From Pegoplata infirma (taxonomy: Eukaryota; Arthropoda; Insecta; Diptera; Anthomyiidae), in assembly GCA_963921195.1 (NCBI GenBank), contig OY992536.1:234706023-234770022 (forward strand): DNA of 64,000 nucleotides, in the 5' to 3' direction. The position numbers were made by a program, and so were the translations under genes. Shown in pieces: positions 43,904-55,706 of the stretch (position 1 is the first letter of the stretch; each line of letters begins with the position of its first letter). A model generated the notes under the pieces. That model saw only the letters and a program-made list of their open reading frames with translations. It searched no databases and was not told the origin of the DNA.

Positions 43904-44750
43904 TACGATATTATTTTTTGTGTGTAAACACGAATCTGACATCAGAAAAATTGTTTCAAATCGCCTTCTCGAGATATAGGCATTTAAAATTTTTGTGGAC
44001 GAAGCCTCAAAACCGACAATTTTTTTAATATTGGAGAAATGAGGGTTAAAGTTATTCATATTTTTTTTTATTCAAACTCCCAATAAAATTAACAAACTTT
44101 TGCAAAAAATTCGGTCTCGAAACGATCAGGGATACCATCAAGACATTAAAGAGAATCTCAAAATGTTCTTGTCCTTTAAGTGTCCGAGTGTTGCAAGAAA
44201 TTTCCTTTTTAAAGCAGAGATGTAAAGAGAACACTCCAATAAAGATAACCTGTAATAAAAAATAAAAACTCCAATGAGTAAATCCAGAAATATTTTCAAA
44301 AAGCCAAAATACTTTAGAAAATGTACCCCAGAAGTCTGTGCAAAAAAAAAAAAAAGTTGATTTTTGTAGAGTAGTGTAATTTTTTCTTATAATCGCACTT
44401 AGTATTATTTCAATAAAGATCAACATTTAAAGCAAAATTTAGTTGTTCCACCAAAATTTTGTTACAAACTTGTTAATCGCAGAACTATTTTTTTTTTTTT
44501 TGATTAACTAAACTTATTTTAACTGAGATCCCAAAAACTTTGCCTTAGTAAACTAAAAATTAGGGTCAATTTAAACAACTGTTATTGTATCTTAACGTAA
44601 ATTATTCATAAATACATATTAAAAGTAACAACCTTGGACTTTTATGACGTTTTGCTTTATAATGTTAACATAAATACATTAGAGTGGCTCTAAACTTTTG
44701 GATTATTAAAAAATTGTATCAATATTTACTCCAGTTTTGTAAACTATAAC
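43904..44750. other. Unassigned stretch
   Basis: 44050-44240 resembles the 30791-30900 repeat (AAAATTCGGTCTCG, AAGTGTCCGAG). A 124-codon minus frame at 44052-44426 is hydrophobic, AT-driven and has no motif; not supported. Confidence 0.4.
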
Positions 44751-45344
44751 TAGGGCACAGACTATAAACAGACTCGACAGTAGAGTTTTATGAGAAAAAA
44801 TGGGGGAAAACTAAGCGATTTTAGGAGAAAACAGAGCGGTTTTTAGTTCGTTTTACGCTAACATGGCAACACTTTGTACGACTTAGGAGTGAGTGAAACA
44901 ACAAAAACCGATCTGGCATCTATTTTTCTTATGGCACGTTATATTACCCAGGCAGAAACTGCCAACCGTTCCACAGAAAAAGTCTCGGCAAAGCACTTTA
45001 TTTTTTGTGTATAAGGTAGTATAAAAAAAGTGCTTTGCAAGCGCTTTGCCAATGTTTTCTATTTAAATCCGTTCAAAGTATAATTTGTAATTAAAATTTA
45101 TTAATTTTCATTACAATTTGAATATTTTTCATTTCCCTACAGGATAAATTATTGGTCCTTGATAGTTCTCTTGATATGTCACTTAGACAAAAACTTAACA
45201 CCTTTTATATAAAAACACCTGTTTCTTTTGTGAGGAAGTGTCTTAAACTCCGGATACATCACATTTGAAATGTCACTGGGTCTATCCCATTGGAACACAA
45301 CACATTTTGGTTCAATACATCAATATTTTTTCGGGACTTTTGCT

Positions 45345-45432
45345 AAAAGGTTAATCTAGGACTATTATTTCGGGTAGTTTCCATAAGCATAAACTCATTA
45401 TACCCTGTACCACAGAGTGGTGTAGGGTATAC
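45345..45432 (-). mobile_element. mini-me end fragment
   Basis: ATTTCGGGTAGTTTCC and CTGTACCACAGAGTGGTGT match the end of 30961-31774. The rest is missing. Confidence 0.65.
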
Positions 45433-45950
45433 AAATAAAGCCAACAAAAAAATTGTGTCTGGGAACTTTTAAAAATTTTTCCGGGACTTAGAAAATATTT
45501 GAGGAGGTCCATAACAAAACGCACCAATTCCACTTTAACAGTTTTTTAGATAAACGCATAAATGTAAACAAAGTCAGTACTGACAATGAGTGTAAGTACT
45601 GAGATTAGGGATGTTTCATAATTAAAGTAAGTAGTGAATTGATGTACAATATTGAGATTTGTGATGTTATTTAGTAATGGTTACATAGATTTTAATGTGT
45701 ACAATAGCATTCAGTCAAAAAAACAAAAAAATCAAAAAGTGGAATTGGCGCGTTTTGTTATGGAACTCCTCATTTCAAAGTATATCCAACATTTTTTTAT
45801 CCTAATAAATAAGTCAATCAATTTTTTATCCTAATTTAATAAATTTCTTTATTCAAATAAACAACAAAAACAGTTGTGTCTTCGGGACTTGTACAATTTA
45901 GATACGTCCCATTTTTTTTTTCTAAAAGTGCTATAATAGTACCATATTTT

Positions 45951-46652
45951 TATACCCTCCAACTACAGTATGAGGGTATACTCACTTTGTCATTCCGTGT
46001 GTAACGCATCAAAATATCGGTCTAGGACCCCATAAAGTATATATATTAATGATCAGTGATCGATTCTAAGACATTCTAGCGATGTCCGTCCGTCCGTCCG
46101 TCCGTCTGTCCGTCCGTCTGTCCGTCTGTCCGTCTGTCCGTCTGTAGTTAACACGATGCAGTCCAAAATAAAAGAGCTAGACTCCCGACATTGGGCACGA
46201 ATATGTCTAATGTTCCTAGGCAGGTTAAGTTCGTAAAGGAGCAAAATCGGTCCAGGGGGAAAAAAGTTCCCCCTTGAGGAACTAAACCAACCTCTGAAAA
46301 ATACCATATTTTTACATGATTTTCTTTGTTTTTGTTTAACAAATGCAACATTTTTATGCTACAAGAAGTTCAAAATAAAAAAAATTTCGTTTTTTCGGTC
46401 CGCCCCCCCCCCCCCCCTTTTATGGGCGAGGAAATTTTTTTTTTTTTAAATAAACTTGTATTTTTTTAGAGCAAAAAGTATACGAAAGAATTCTTAAATA
46501 CATATTCGAGAAGAAATGCCCCCCCCTCAATTACCACTACCGACCCCCCCCCCAAAAAAAAATAAAACGCCCCTGCAATTTTTTTTTTTCTTTATTTGCA
46601 TGTTGGAGGGTATAACAGATTCGGCACGGCCGAATTTAACTCTCTCACTTGT
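45951..46652 (+). mobile_element. mini-me/DINE-like element with complete ends
   Basis: TATACCCTCCAACTAC to CTCTCTCACTTGT. Holds CCATAAAGTATATATT, a long (GTCY)n, and GGCACGGCCGAATTTAAC. The matching place in the other CCCAGGCAG copy (about 48155-48190, inverted) is unfilled and shows insertion within a T run without duplication, as expected for Helentron-type elements. C and A runs at 46406-46420 and 46545-46560. Confidence 0.82.
46083..46144 (+). repeat. (GTCC/GTCT)n microsatellite
   Basis: About 15 tetramers of GTCC or GTCT, the longest (GTCY)n in the window. The frame across it (Arg/Thr/Asp repeats) is not a gene. Confidence 0.9.
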
Positions 46653-47025
46653 TTGTTTTTAAAGCGCTTTAAAGGCGCTTTAAAAAAGCAACGGCATACC
46701 GTTTACCGTGGTTATCATTTTGGACGCTGGGAGAGTACTAAACTGTGATGCTTTCCCAGCACACAAGCGACCATAAAAAGTACTTTGCCAGCGCTCTCCC
46801 GTTCGTATTTTTCTGCCTGGGTAGTTTTCTCTTTCTAACCTAATTCGTAGAATAATTTGAAAATATTAACTATATGGTTCAGAACTACTTTTTTGACACC
46901 TGTCACTTATGTCGAGTCTGTATTAGTCTGTGCCTAGGGTATTAAATGTAAATACAATCAGATAAAAAATGTAATAATAGCACAAAAAGATTAGTTTTAC
47001 AAAAAAAATCTATCTGATTCCAAAC

Positions 47026-47778
47026 CAGAGCTTCGAAGGATTTCATTCCTTAATTCGATTTGGCATTCTGAATAAAAAAATTTAGTGATTGCATTCCCCA
47101 ATCACATTTTAGCGAATTGAATGAATTCACTTTAGACTCATTCGATTTATAAATATCGAATGCATTCGATTTATTTTTCATTCGACTTTCAAAAATCGAA
47201 TGCATTCGATTTTTTTTCATTCGACTTTTAAAAATCGAATGCATTCACTTGCGAATGTAATCGATTTTCTTTTCATTAAATTTGAAAAATCGAATGGCTC
47301 ATTCATTCATTGCATAAAGAACTTAAAAAAAATAATCACGATAGAGCAAAACAGAGCCAATTTTTTGTCCATAGTATCGCCAACACTCTTCACATTTTTT
47401 GTCGTGTGGGAAGTTAATATGTGCATTTTTTAAATATTCGGGAACACCAATTTTTTTGGATTCAAAATTAGAGCCCATTAGTCATCGTGTGAAAAGAGAG
47501 TCGGCAATACTATGGACCAAAATTTAGATCCGTTTTGGTCTATCTATTTAAAAAATCGATTGCATTCGCAGTGGGATGATAAAAAATCTAATGCATTCGA
47601 TTTTTCCAAATCGAATGAACAAGAAATCGAATGCATTCATTTTTTTCCATTCAATCGAATGAATTCCAAGGACTGCATTCAATGTTGATTTATGAAATCG
47701 AATGCATTCACTGACTATAAAAATTGAATGGCTTATTTGCGAATTCATTCGAAAAGGATTTCATTCTTCGAAGCTCTG
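47026..47778 (-). mobile_element. 753-bp hAT-type element with GAATGCATTC repeats, copy 2
   Basis: CAGAGCTTCGAAGG and TTCGAAGCTCTG ends. The 8-bp target TTCCAAAC is duplicated exactly at 47018-47025 and 47779-47786. Inverted relative to 7320-8075, with the same AATCGAATGCATTCGATT words. Confidence 0.9.
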
Positions 47779-48002
47779 TTCCAAACTTACAGTTTGTTTG
47801 GTACAATGATACAAATTATGATGATTTAAAAAAAAATTTGCTAAAAATTAGAACCTCAAGTTCTTGTTAGTAGAATTATATAAAACAAAATCTGAAATGT
47901 GGTCAAAGTAATTAAAAACAAACATTGATTATAAAATTATTTCAGATGAATTTTCAACCAAAAAAATTTTTCAACTCAATAATCAGTTTTAACTCTTTAC
48001 CA

Positions 48003-48846
48003 CCCAGGCAGAAAAATACGAACGGGAGAGCGCTGGCAAAGTACCTTTTATGGTCGCTTGTGTGCTGGGAAAGCATCACAGTTTAGTACTCTCCCAGCGT
48101 CCAAAATGATAACCACGGTAAACGGTATGCCGTTGCTATTTTAAAGCGCTTTGAAAGCGCTTTAAAAACAAAAAATATGGTACTACTATTATAGCACTTT
48201 TAGAACAAAAAAATGGGACGTATCTAAATTGTATACATAAGTCCATAAGACACAACTTTTTTTGGTGTTTATTTGAATAAAGAAATTTATTAAATTAGGA
48301 TAAAAAAATTATAGACTCATTTATTAGGATAAAAAAAATTTGAACAAATTTTGAACAATTTTCTAAGTCCCGGAAAAAATTTGTTCGCAGTTTTCTTTGC
48401 GTTTTGGAATAAAAAATTTATTAAAAATGCTTTTAGGAAAAAATTTGGAAAAGTCCCGAAAAAAAGTGGTGTATTGAACCGAAACGGGTATGTATCCGGA
48501 GTTTAAGGGTGATGTATCCGGAGTTTAAGACACTTCCTCACGAAAGAAACAGGTATTTTTATATAAAAGGTGTCAAGTTTGTAATATGTAGGTCATTGTG
48601 TATAAGTTACATATCATTAGAACTTCAAGGACCGGACACTTATCCGGCAGGGAAATAAAAAATATTCCAATTGTTATGAAAATTAAAAATTTTAATAAAA
48701 AATTTATTCTTTGAACGGGTTTAAATAGAAAAACATTGGCAAAGCGCCTGGAAAGCACTTTTTCGAATTCATACTACCTTCTACACAAAAAATAAGGTGC
48801 TTTGCCGAGACTTTTTCTTTGGAACGGTTGGCAGTTTCTGCCTGGG
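48003..48846 (-). mobile_element. 844-bp CCCAGGCAG-family element, copy 2
   Basis: CCCAGGCAGAAAAATACG and GGCAGTTTCTGCCTGGG ends, inverted relative to copy 1. CA is duplicated at 48001-48002 and 48847-48848. Contains AAAGCGCTTTGAAAGCGCTT. No transposase. Confidence 0.85.
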
Positions 48847-49013
48847 CATGTATAAAAGCGAATAAAATTCAAAAAAACAAATTAAATTCCAATTCATATT
48901 TTCTGAATTTCAATTGATAAAGATGAAGAAGCATAAAAAAAATCGGCTATCGGAAAAATTGTGTGTATTAATGAATATAAGTGCCACCCTATCCTAACAA
49001 TTACAACTACTTA

Positions 49014-50177
49014 GGAAGGTATCTTATGTGTCACTTGCTGATCCTCATAAAATTTGGATACGTTCTGTTTAAAAGTTTTTTTAAGACCTATTTTAGAATG
49101 CGTTCAACATGACAATATTTCTCGAGTGATTGACAAAAACGATCTAAATGTAAAAGTATTTTATTCAGTATACACTAGAGATGGGCACATGAGCAGATTA
49201 GAGTGTGATTCACGTGATTTAAGCGTGATCACGCGTGAGTGTGACTGAATTAAATTTTACTCACGTGGTTGTGAGTGAGTGTGAGTGGAGAAAAAAATTG
49301 CTTGAGTGAGTGTGCGTGAGTAAGATTTTTGCGTGAGTGAGTGTGCGTGAGTTTGCGTTATTTATTTTCTCTTCATATTTGCTTTATAAAATATGGGGAA
49401 ACTTAAGATTTCGTCCCGAAAAACAATTTAAAATTTTGCTGAAAATTTTGAAAAATTTTTGAAATTTTAGTTTTTGAATTTTTTTTTTTATAAATAAGAG
49501 TTTCGTGAGTGTGAGTCAACGTGAGTGTGTGTGAAGCTTGTGTGAGTGCACGTGAGCGTGAGTTGTATTAAATTTACTCACGTGATTGTGAGTGAGTGTG
49601 AGTAGAAAAAAATGCCTGTGGTGAGCGTGAGTGAGTCAAAAATCACTCACGCGCTCATCTCTAGTATACACCATAAAAAAATGAGTCCAGTTTCCTTCTA
49701 TAAATTGGGTAAATTTCAACAAATTAAAAAAATATACTTCTATAAGTTGAGTAAATTTCCAATATTTTAAAGAAGAATTACGAAATTTTTGCAAATTTTT
49801 AATTAGAGTGTAACAAAAAGTTGTAAACTTGTGCTTTATTGTAAAACAGAGTGAGCGCTCATTTTGGTTCATTTGAGATTAAATACCCAGTTCGTTCATC
49901 TAGTTCAATCGGTAAATTTTTGTGTTCGTTCATCTAGTTTAATCGGTCAGTTTTCGTTTCGTATAACAGTTCGTCGGTCATTTGAACGATTACATTGCAT
50001 CAAAAATGAGATATCGAAAAAACAGAATATTTAGGGAGTGTAAATTCGTCCCTTATTTACACTAACTTGATAATATAAGCTTGGGAAACTAAGAAATACG
50101 TGTCGATTTACATATTTTCTGCTCTGCAAGATAAAAATAGCTATGAAGATTGGCGGGTTCCACTTAAGAGACCTTCC
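49014..50177. mobile_element. PIF/Harbinger-like element with nested hAT
   Basis: GGAAGGTATCTTATGTGTC and AAGAGACCTTCC are imperfect inverted ends, with CTCATAAAATTTGG inside the left. TTA is duplicated at 49011-49013 and 50178-50180. Related to 21341-21938 and interrupted by the hAT element at 49176-49663. Confidence 0.68.
49176..49663. mobile_element. 488-bp hAT element with GTGAGTGAG repeats
   Basis: Ends TAGAGATGGGC and GCTCATCTCTA. The 8-bp target GTATACAC is duplicated exactly at 49168-49175 and 49664-49671. Both flanks are packed with GTGAGTGAGTGTGAG and ACTCACGTG words. Confidence 0.9.
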
Positions 50178-50479
50178 TTATAAATAATAACCAATACCAA
50201 TACGTGTTAAATATTCCAACGATATTTGATATCGAAAATAATGTGTTTTTGTTCAATAAAAATAATTATTTAATCACTATAGACACATTAAACAAACTAT
50301 ATTAAACCAAAGATGAGGGGTCATTCAGTATAAAATAAAAAACAATTGACGATCGAAAATTTAATGCTAAATATCACTCGTCTCATTGGTGAAATAAATA
50401 GTTTTGTAGCACCGTACATGCATAAAATGATGGTTTTAAAAATTGTAAACCGCATTTTATTTAAATTTAATTGACTACA
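50178..50479. other. Unassigned stretch
   Basis: AT-rich, nothing recognised. Confidence 0.4.
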
Positions 50480-50891
50480 CTGTCGAATTCCAAAACTTGG
50501 ATCGATTGAATATACCTTTTGTTACATCTTTAATTGTTATAGAAAATATACACAAACTAAATTTTAGTGAAATAGGCTCATATTTGTTGCCAATAGACCG
50601 AATTAACTGAAAATCGGGCAAAAATTTTGTATGTGGCCTAAGTCAAATAATGGTCTAATTTTATTCAGATTCGATTAGGATACCAAATTTTGAAATTTGG
50701 CGGGTAAACATATTTTGTGTTCATAAATCATCATTCCAAATTTTAGGAGAATCAGACCTGTTCTATTTGCAGTCACCATACGAACACCTTCTCAATATTC
50801 ACATAAATCTCTAAAAATTTACAAAAACAAGATATATTTGATAAAAATTTAATTTGTAGCTGTTTGTAGGTTTTATTAACGTTTATTTTGG

Positions 50892-51309
50892 GGTGACATG
50901 ACATAATTCCCACTGACATAATCCCCATTTCCGTTATAGGAATTATGACCAAATTCATGACCGAAAATAATTTGGAAATAATCCCAATAAAAAATGGAGA
51001 TAATTCCCAGATTTATGTGGATAATGACCATATTACAAATGGCCATTATCTATAGTTGGTCATAATCTTAAAAATTGTATAGTTTTTTTTGTCTAAAAAG
51101 TTTTTCCATGTAGCTGGACATCTGCAGAGCTTAAGGATTACAAACTCCATGCATTAAACCCACCCTTTCCGCAAAAAACAGTGATTATGATCGAAATTTC
51201 TTTGGACTTAATTCCCATAATATGAATGGGGGCAATGACCGAAAAATATCGGTCGTAATCCCAATTTCCGTTATGGGAATAATTTCCGTGGGGATTATAT
51301 CCTGTCACC
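50892..51309. repeat. ~418-bp MITE with AATTCCCA words
   Basis: GGTGACATGACATAATTCCC and GGGGATTATATCCTGTCACC are inverted; CCATTTCCGTTATAGGAAT and CCAATTTCCGTTATGGGAAT recur in direct orientation. The body repeats AATTATGACC and AATTCCCATAAT-like words. Confidence 0.72.
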
Positions 51310-51334
51310 GTACTTTGGTAACCTTATCAAATCT

Positions 51335-51897
51335 AATAACACCGTCCGATAGCCAATATTAAACATGAACCGGACGATATGCGTCTGAATGTAGAGATCA
51401 AATGGAGTAAAACTGCATTTATAGTTTTTCATTTCGTGATCCTGTTTCCTTTTAAAAGGACTTCAAAGTCTTAAAGGATAACATTTTGTAAAATATTTGT
51501 AGTTGTCCTTATAATGTCAGGAAAAAGGATGTGAATAATCTCTTTTCAAAATATTTTGTTGAAAATTTAAAATGATATTGAAGGATAACATTTTTAAGGG
51601 GTATTACCTACCTCCTTTTTCCTGATATGTCAAAATATTAAAATGGGAAAATTTGCGGAGATCCTCCTCTTTCATTTGCCTTTGCAAGTGAAATCCTAGG
51701 ACAAGTACAAATATTTAAATTTTTTTTTTTCAAATATGTAATCCTCTTAAACTTTGAAGTCCTCTTAAAAAGAAACAGGATCACGAAATGAAAAGCTGTA
51801 AAAGCGGTTTTCCTCTATTTAGTCTCTAGTTTCAAACGTATAATATCCGGTTCGTGTGTAACAACTTTTTTTAATTTTTTGTCGGACGGTGTTATTA
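51335..51897. repeat. Foldback element, family F2, copy 2
   Basis: AATAACACCGTCCGATAGCC and GTCGGACGGTGTTATT ends; arms as in 2975-3834. Lacks the 247-bp insert, so it is the empty site for it. Confidence 0.75.
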
Positions 51898-52130
51898 TTG
51901 GACCTTTTTTGTACTCAGTCCCCATTTACAAATTTCCCCCGATATTCCGTTAAATCGGTCTATTTGAAACAAAAATAAGTCTATTTAACTCAAATTTGGT
52001 TTGTGTGATTTCTATATAAATTAAAGATCTAACAAAAGACAGGTCCAATCGATCCACGTTTGGACTTGGGACCTATTTTCCGGAAAACCCTGGTTTATGG
52101 TATTTTGTTATAATTTATTTAATTTTCTTG

Positions 52131-52636
52131 TTTTTAATGGAGGGGTTTGCGAGAAATTTTAAATATTGGAATGGAGTCTCGAAGCAAAAGTAAGTTGGAA
52201 GACCTGCTTTATTTAATTTAATCTATATACATGTTGGCAACAAATATAAGTCGATTTCAGTCACATTTTGTTTTTATTTTTTTTTTTACACTAATAAAAG
52301 ATCTACCTAAATAAAAATCCGTGTGGTCCATTTTTAGACTTGCACCATTTTTCCGGTAAACACTCACATATTTAGCGTATTATATAGTTGGTCTTGGCTG
52401 ACAAGTAATTTTCTTACTTGTTTTCTTTAAAAAATTCTTGAAATTTTATGTTAAATATAATTAGCACTTTGTACTTTAAATGAGGTCATGCAATTTTTAC
52501 CTAAAGTAAGAAAAATGAATCATTTTTTCTAGTTGACAGAACCAGCTGATAATAAAGTTAATAAATATACCACATTCCCTAAAAAATAACCCTAGTAAAA
52601 ATATAAAACTTAAATCTAATTTGAACCATCAAATGG
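52131..52636. other. Unassigned with mini-me tail
   Basis: 52370-52425 (TATATAGTTGGTCTTGGCTG, TTTTCTTACTTGTTTT) is a mini-me tail. No gene seen. Confidence 0.4.
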
Positions 52637-54610
52637 TTTAGGGTCAGTCTTAGTGAACTCAATCAAAAATAGCTAAAAATTTTCGTGACCCCCTCCGATT
52701 TTGATGAAATTTGGTTTAGTTGTAACACTAAGTGATAAACTAACGTACACTTATTTTCAGCCCTCTAAGTAAACAGTGGGCGAAAACACGGAGGGTCAAA
52801 ATTTCCCCCAAAATCTCCCAGTCGCGACACTTTGCACCGTAAAAACTTAATATCGTTGGTTCTATTATAGCTAGAAAGCCCATTTTTGATTTGTTTTGAA
52901 GCTCATAATATGCTCTACAAGACTTACCATAACCAAAAAATTTTCGAAAAAAATAAGGGTTACCTCCCTTATTTTAAGGTCGTGATATACGGAGGAGAAA
53001 ATGGGGAGGATGGTAACCCCCGATTTTTTTTTTACTTGCTAATCTTTTAGAGAAAGTTCTAAAGAATATATTCTAAAATTTTTATGTTGGGACAACAATG
53101 GGATCGCTCAAAATCAAAATTTTTCACAATTTTCCCTAAAATCTCCAAATCGCAACACTCTTTAACCTTAAAAATTTTATATCATAAGTGCTTTTGTAGC
53201 TACAGAGCCCATTTTTTTTTTTGTTTTAAAGCTTATAATACGCTCTACAAGACATACCAAAACCAAAAAATTTTCCAAAAAAAGGAATTGGTGCCCCCTT
53301 ATTTGAAGGTCGTGGCAAAGGGTGGAGGAAATGGGGGGAAAGTATCCCCCGATTTTTTTTTTACTTGGTATTCTCAAAGTGCAAGTCCTAATGAACATAG
53401 TCTACAATTTTTATGTTGGGACAACAATGGGGTCGACCAAAATCAAAATTTTTCAAAATTTTCCCCCAAAATCAACAAATCGCGACATTCTTGCGCCTCC
53501 CATTGGACTCCCAAGATAAAAATTTCAGGATATGCTCTCTAGAACTTACTCTTAAAAAAAAAAAAAAAAGATGAAAAAAATTGGGGGATACTATCCCCCA
53601 ATTTCCCCCACCCCTTGCCACGACCTTTTAATACAACAGGCACCCCACATTTTTTTTATTTTTTTTTTTGTGATAGTAATATTATAGGGCATATTAAGAA
53701 CTTTAAAACAAGCCAAAAATGGACTCTGTAGCTACAATATAGTCCACGATATTAAATTTGTAATGTACAAGAGTGTCGCGATTTGGAGATTTTGGGGGAA
53801 ATTGTGAAAAATTTTGATTTTGGTCGATCTGATTGTTGTCCCAACATAAAAATTTTAGAATATGTTCATTAGGACTTGCACTTTGAGAATACCAAGTAAA
53901 AAAAACTCGGGGGATACTTTCCCCCCATTTCCTCCACCCTTTGCCACGACCTTTAAATAAGGGGGGCACCCTTCCTTTTTTCTAAAATTTTTTGGTTAAG
54001 GTAGGTATTGTAGAGCGTACTATAAGCTTTAAAACAAACAAAAATGGGCTCTGTAGCTACAATATCACTTATGATATTAAGTTTTTAAGGTTCAACAGTG
54101 TTGCGATTTGGAGATTTTAGGGGAAATTGTGAAAAATTTTGATTTTGAGTGATCCCATGGTTGTCCCAACCTAAAAATTTTAGAATATATTCTTTAGGAC
54201 TTTTTCTATAAGATTATCAAGTAAAAAAAAATCGGGGGATACCATCTTTCCCATTTTCTCCTCCCTTTATCACGACCTTAAAATAAGGGAGGTAACCCTT
54301 ATTTTTTTTCGAAAATTTTTTGGTTATGGTAGGTCTTGTAGAGCATATTATGAGCTTCAAAACAAACCCAAAACGGGCTTTCTAGCTATAATAGAACCAA
54401 CGATATTAAGTTTTTACGGTGTAAAGTGTAGCGACTGGGAGATTTTGTGGGAAATTTTGACCCTTCGTATTTTCGGCCCCTGTTGACTTAGAGGGCTGAA
54501 AATTTGCATTTGTTAGTTTTCTACGTAGTGTAAGAACTTAACCAAATTTCATCAATATCGGAGGGGGTCAAAAATATTCATGATTGATTTCACTAATAAT
54601 GACCCTTTAA
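52637..54610. mobile_element. ~2-kb palindromic element, family P3
   Basis: TTAGGGTCAGTCTTAGTGAA and TTCACTAATAATGACCC-type ends are inverted, and the arms (about 950 bases) pair through AAAATCTCCCAGTCGCGAC and TAAGGTCGTG. Each arm is itself two diverged direct copies of a ~380-bp unit with GGTCGTGGCAAAGGGTGGAG. Frames at 53084-53542 and opposite are products of this repeat. Confidence 0.8.
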
Positions 54611-55084
54611 TCAAATTATAAAATTTATACGTAAACATACTTATATGTGATTGGCTCAAATAATTTATGATTATATTAAAACATTTTTACTCGAGTACTT
54701 AGAATTTAACTTTAAAAATGTCTATATTTAATTCTAAGTCATCGTGTATTACTAATGTACAAATATGTTGCCAATATTATCAGTAACTATTTACTTAAAC
54801 TTATACAAATGTAGTTGAAAAATAAATAAAACATGTTTTTTTTTAAATTGGAACAATTATATTATTATATTATTGTAGGAACCGGACTGAGTAAAGTAAT
54901 AATTAAGCCGACATAAACTTATAAATTTAACAATAATTTCCCCAATATTATTTAATTTATTTATATAAGTTAGCAAAAATCCAGCTTTGCACTTTGAAAA
55001 ATTTTGCAATCTATAGCGTTTGGTAGCATATTTGCAAGGGTTGCAATTAAAGAAAAATATGTAAAAGTTTTTTACTATTGCATT
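54611..55084. other. AT-rich stretch, nothing recognised
   Basis: No frames or repeats of note. Confidence 0.4.
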
Positions 55085-55375
55085 TTTCTTTTAAAATTTT
55101 GAAATACATTTGGACAATTTTGAAATACAATTGATCAATTCTAAAATGCATTTAGAAATGTTTAAATACGTTAAGACAATTTAAAAAATTTTAAAATACA
55201 ATTGGACAATTTTAAAATACATTTTGATAATTTGGAAATTTATTTGGAAAATGTTAAAATACATTTGGATAATTTAAAAATACATTTAGACAATTTTGAA
55301 ATATATTTGGACAATTTTGAAAATTATTTGGAAAGTTTTTAACATTTGGAATATTTTTTAAGTAAAATTGGAAAT
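55085..55375 (-). repeat. Satellite 2, reverse orientation
   Basis: About 12 units of TTTTGAAATACATTTGGAC, the complement of the 12715-13455 array. Confidence 0.85.
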
Positions 55376-55698
55376 GTTGTTAACGTGCAAGGTTTTAACG
55401 GTCTGCAGAGTTAGTAGGCTACCAATAATAAATACCGCTTATATATTAAAAAGGCCCTCAAAATTCTGTAGCCCTAGGCCATTTTTCCTTATACATACAT
55501 CAAATACTTCAAATATGATGAATGATAAATAAATACTTTGTACATTCAGTAATAAAAGATAACAACTGTTAAATTTTCTTATTTAAACACTCCCTTCCTT
55601 AAAAAAAAAATTGTAGTAGTTACTAAGAAACTAATAATTTTAAGATATGTACATTAGGGGCAAAACTAATTTTCGGCTCTGTCTCTACGATATTATCA
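55376..55698. other. Unassigned stretch
   Basis: Nothing recognised. Confidence 0.35.
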
Positions 55699-55706
55699 GT
55701 GATGAC

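Larger units (their letters stand above)
44947..46821 (+). mobile_element. CCCAGGCAG-family element, copy 1
   Basis: Ends CCCAGGCAGAAACTGCC and TTTTTCTGCCTGGG. TA is duplicated (44945-44946 and 46822-46823). The sub-end word AAAGTGCTTTGCCAGCGC recurs in both orientations. Contains a mini-me (45951-46652) and a mini-me end (45345-45432), which make it longer than copy 2. Confidence 0.85.
44751..46936. mobile_element. GGCACAGACT element, second copy, interrupted
   Basis: TAGGGCACAGACTATAAAC at the left and GTATTAGTCTGTGCCTA at the right are inverted. Inverted relative to 6608-7240. It is split by the CCCAGGCAG element at 44947-46821; without that insert it is about 309 bases. Confidence 0.75.
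50480..52130. mobile_element. Decayed mini-me-like sequence hosting two MITEs
   Basis: TTGGATCGATTGAATAT, AACTGAAAATCGG and, at the right, AGGTCCAATCGATCCACG and GGACCTATTTTCCGG parallel the 5' part of 30961-31774. It is split by 50892-51309 and 51335-51897. Confidence 0.5.

Noticed and set aside
46053..46307. Arg/Thr/Asp-repeat minus-strand frame
   Set aside because: Translation of the (GTCY)n microsatellite.
53084..53542. 152-codon plus-strand frame
   Set aside because: Product of the arm of a palindromic repeat; opposite-strand frames mirror it.
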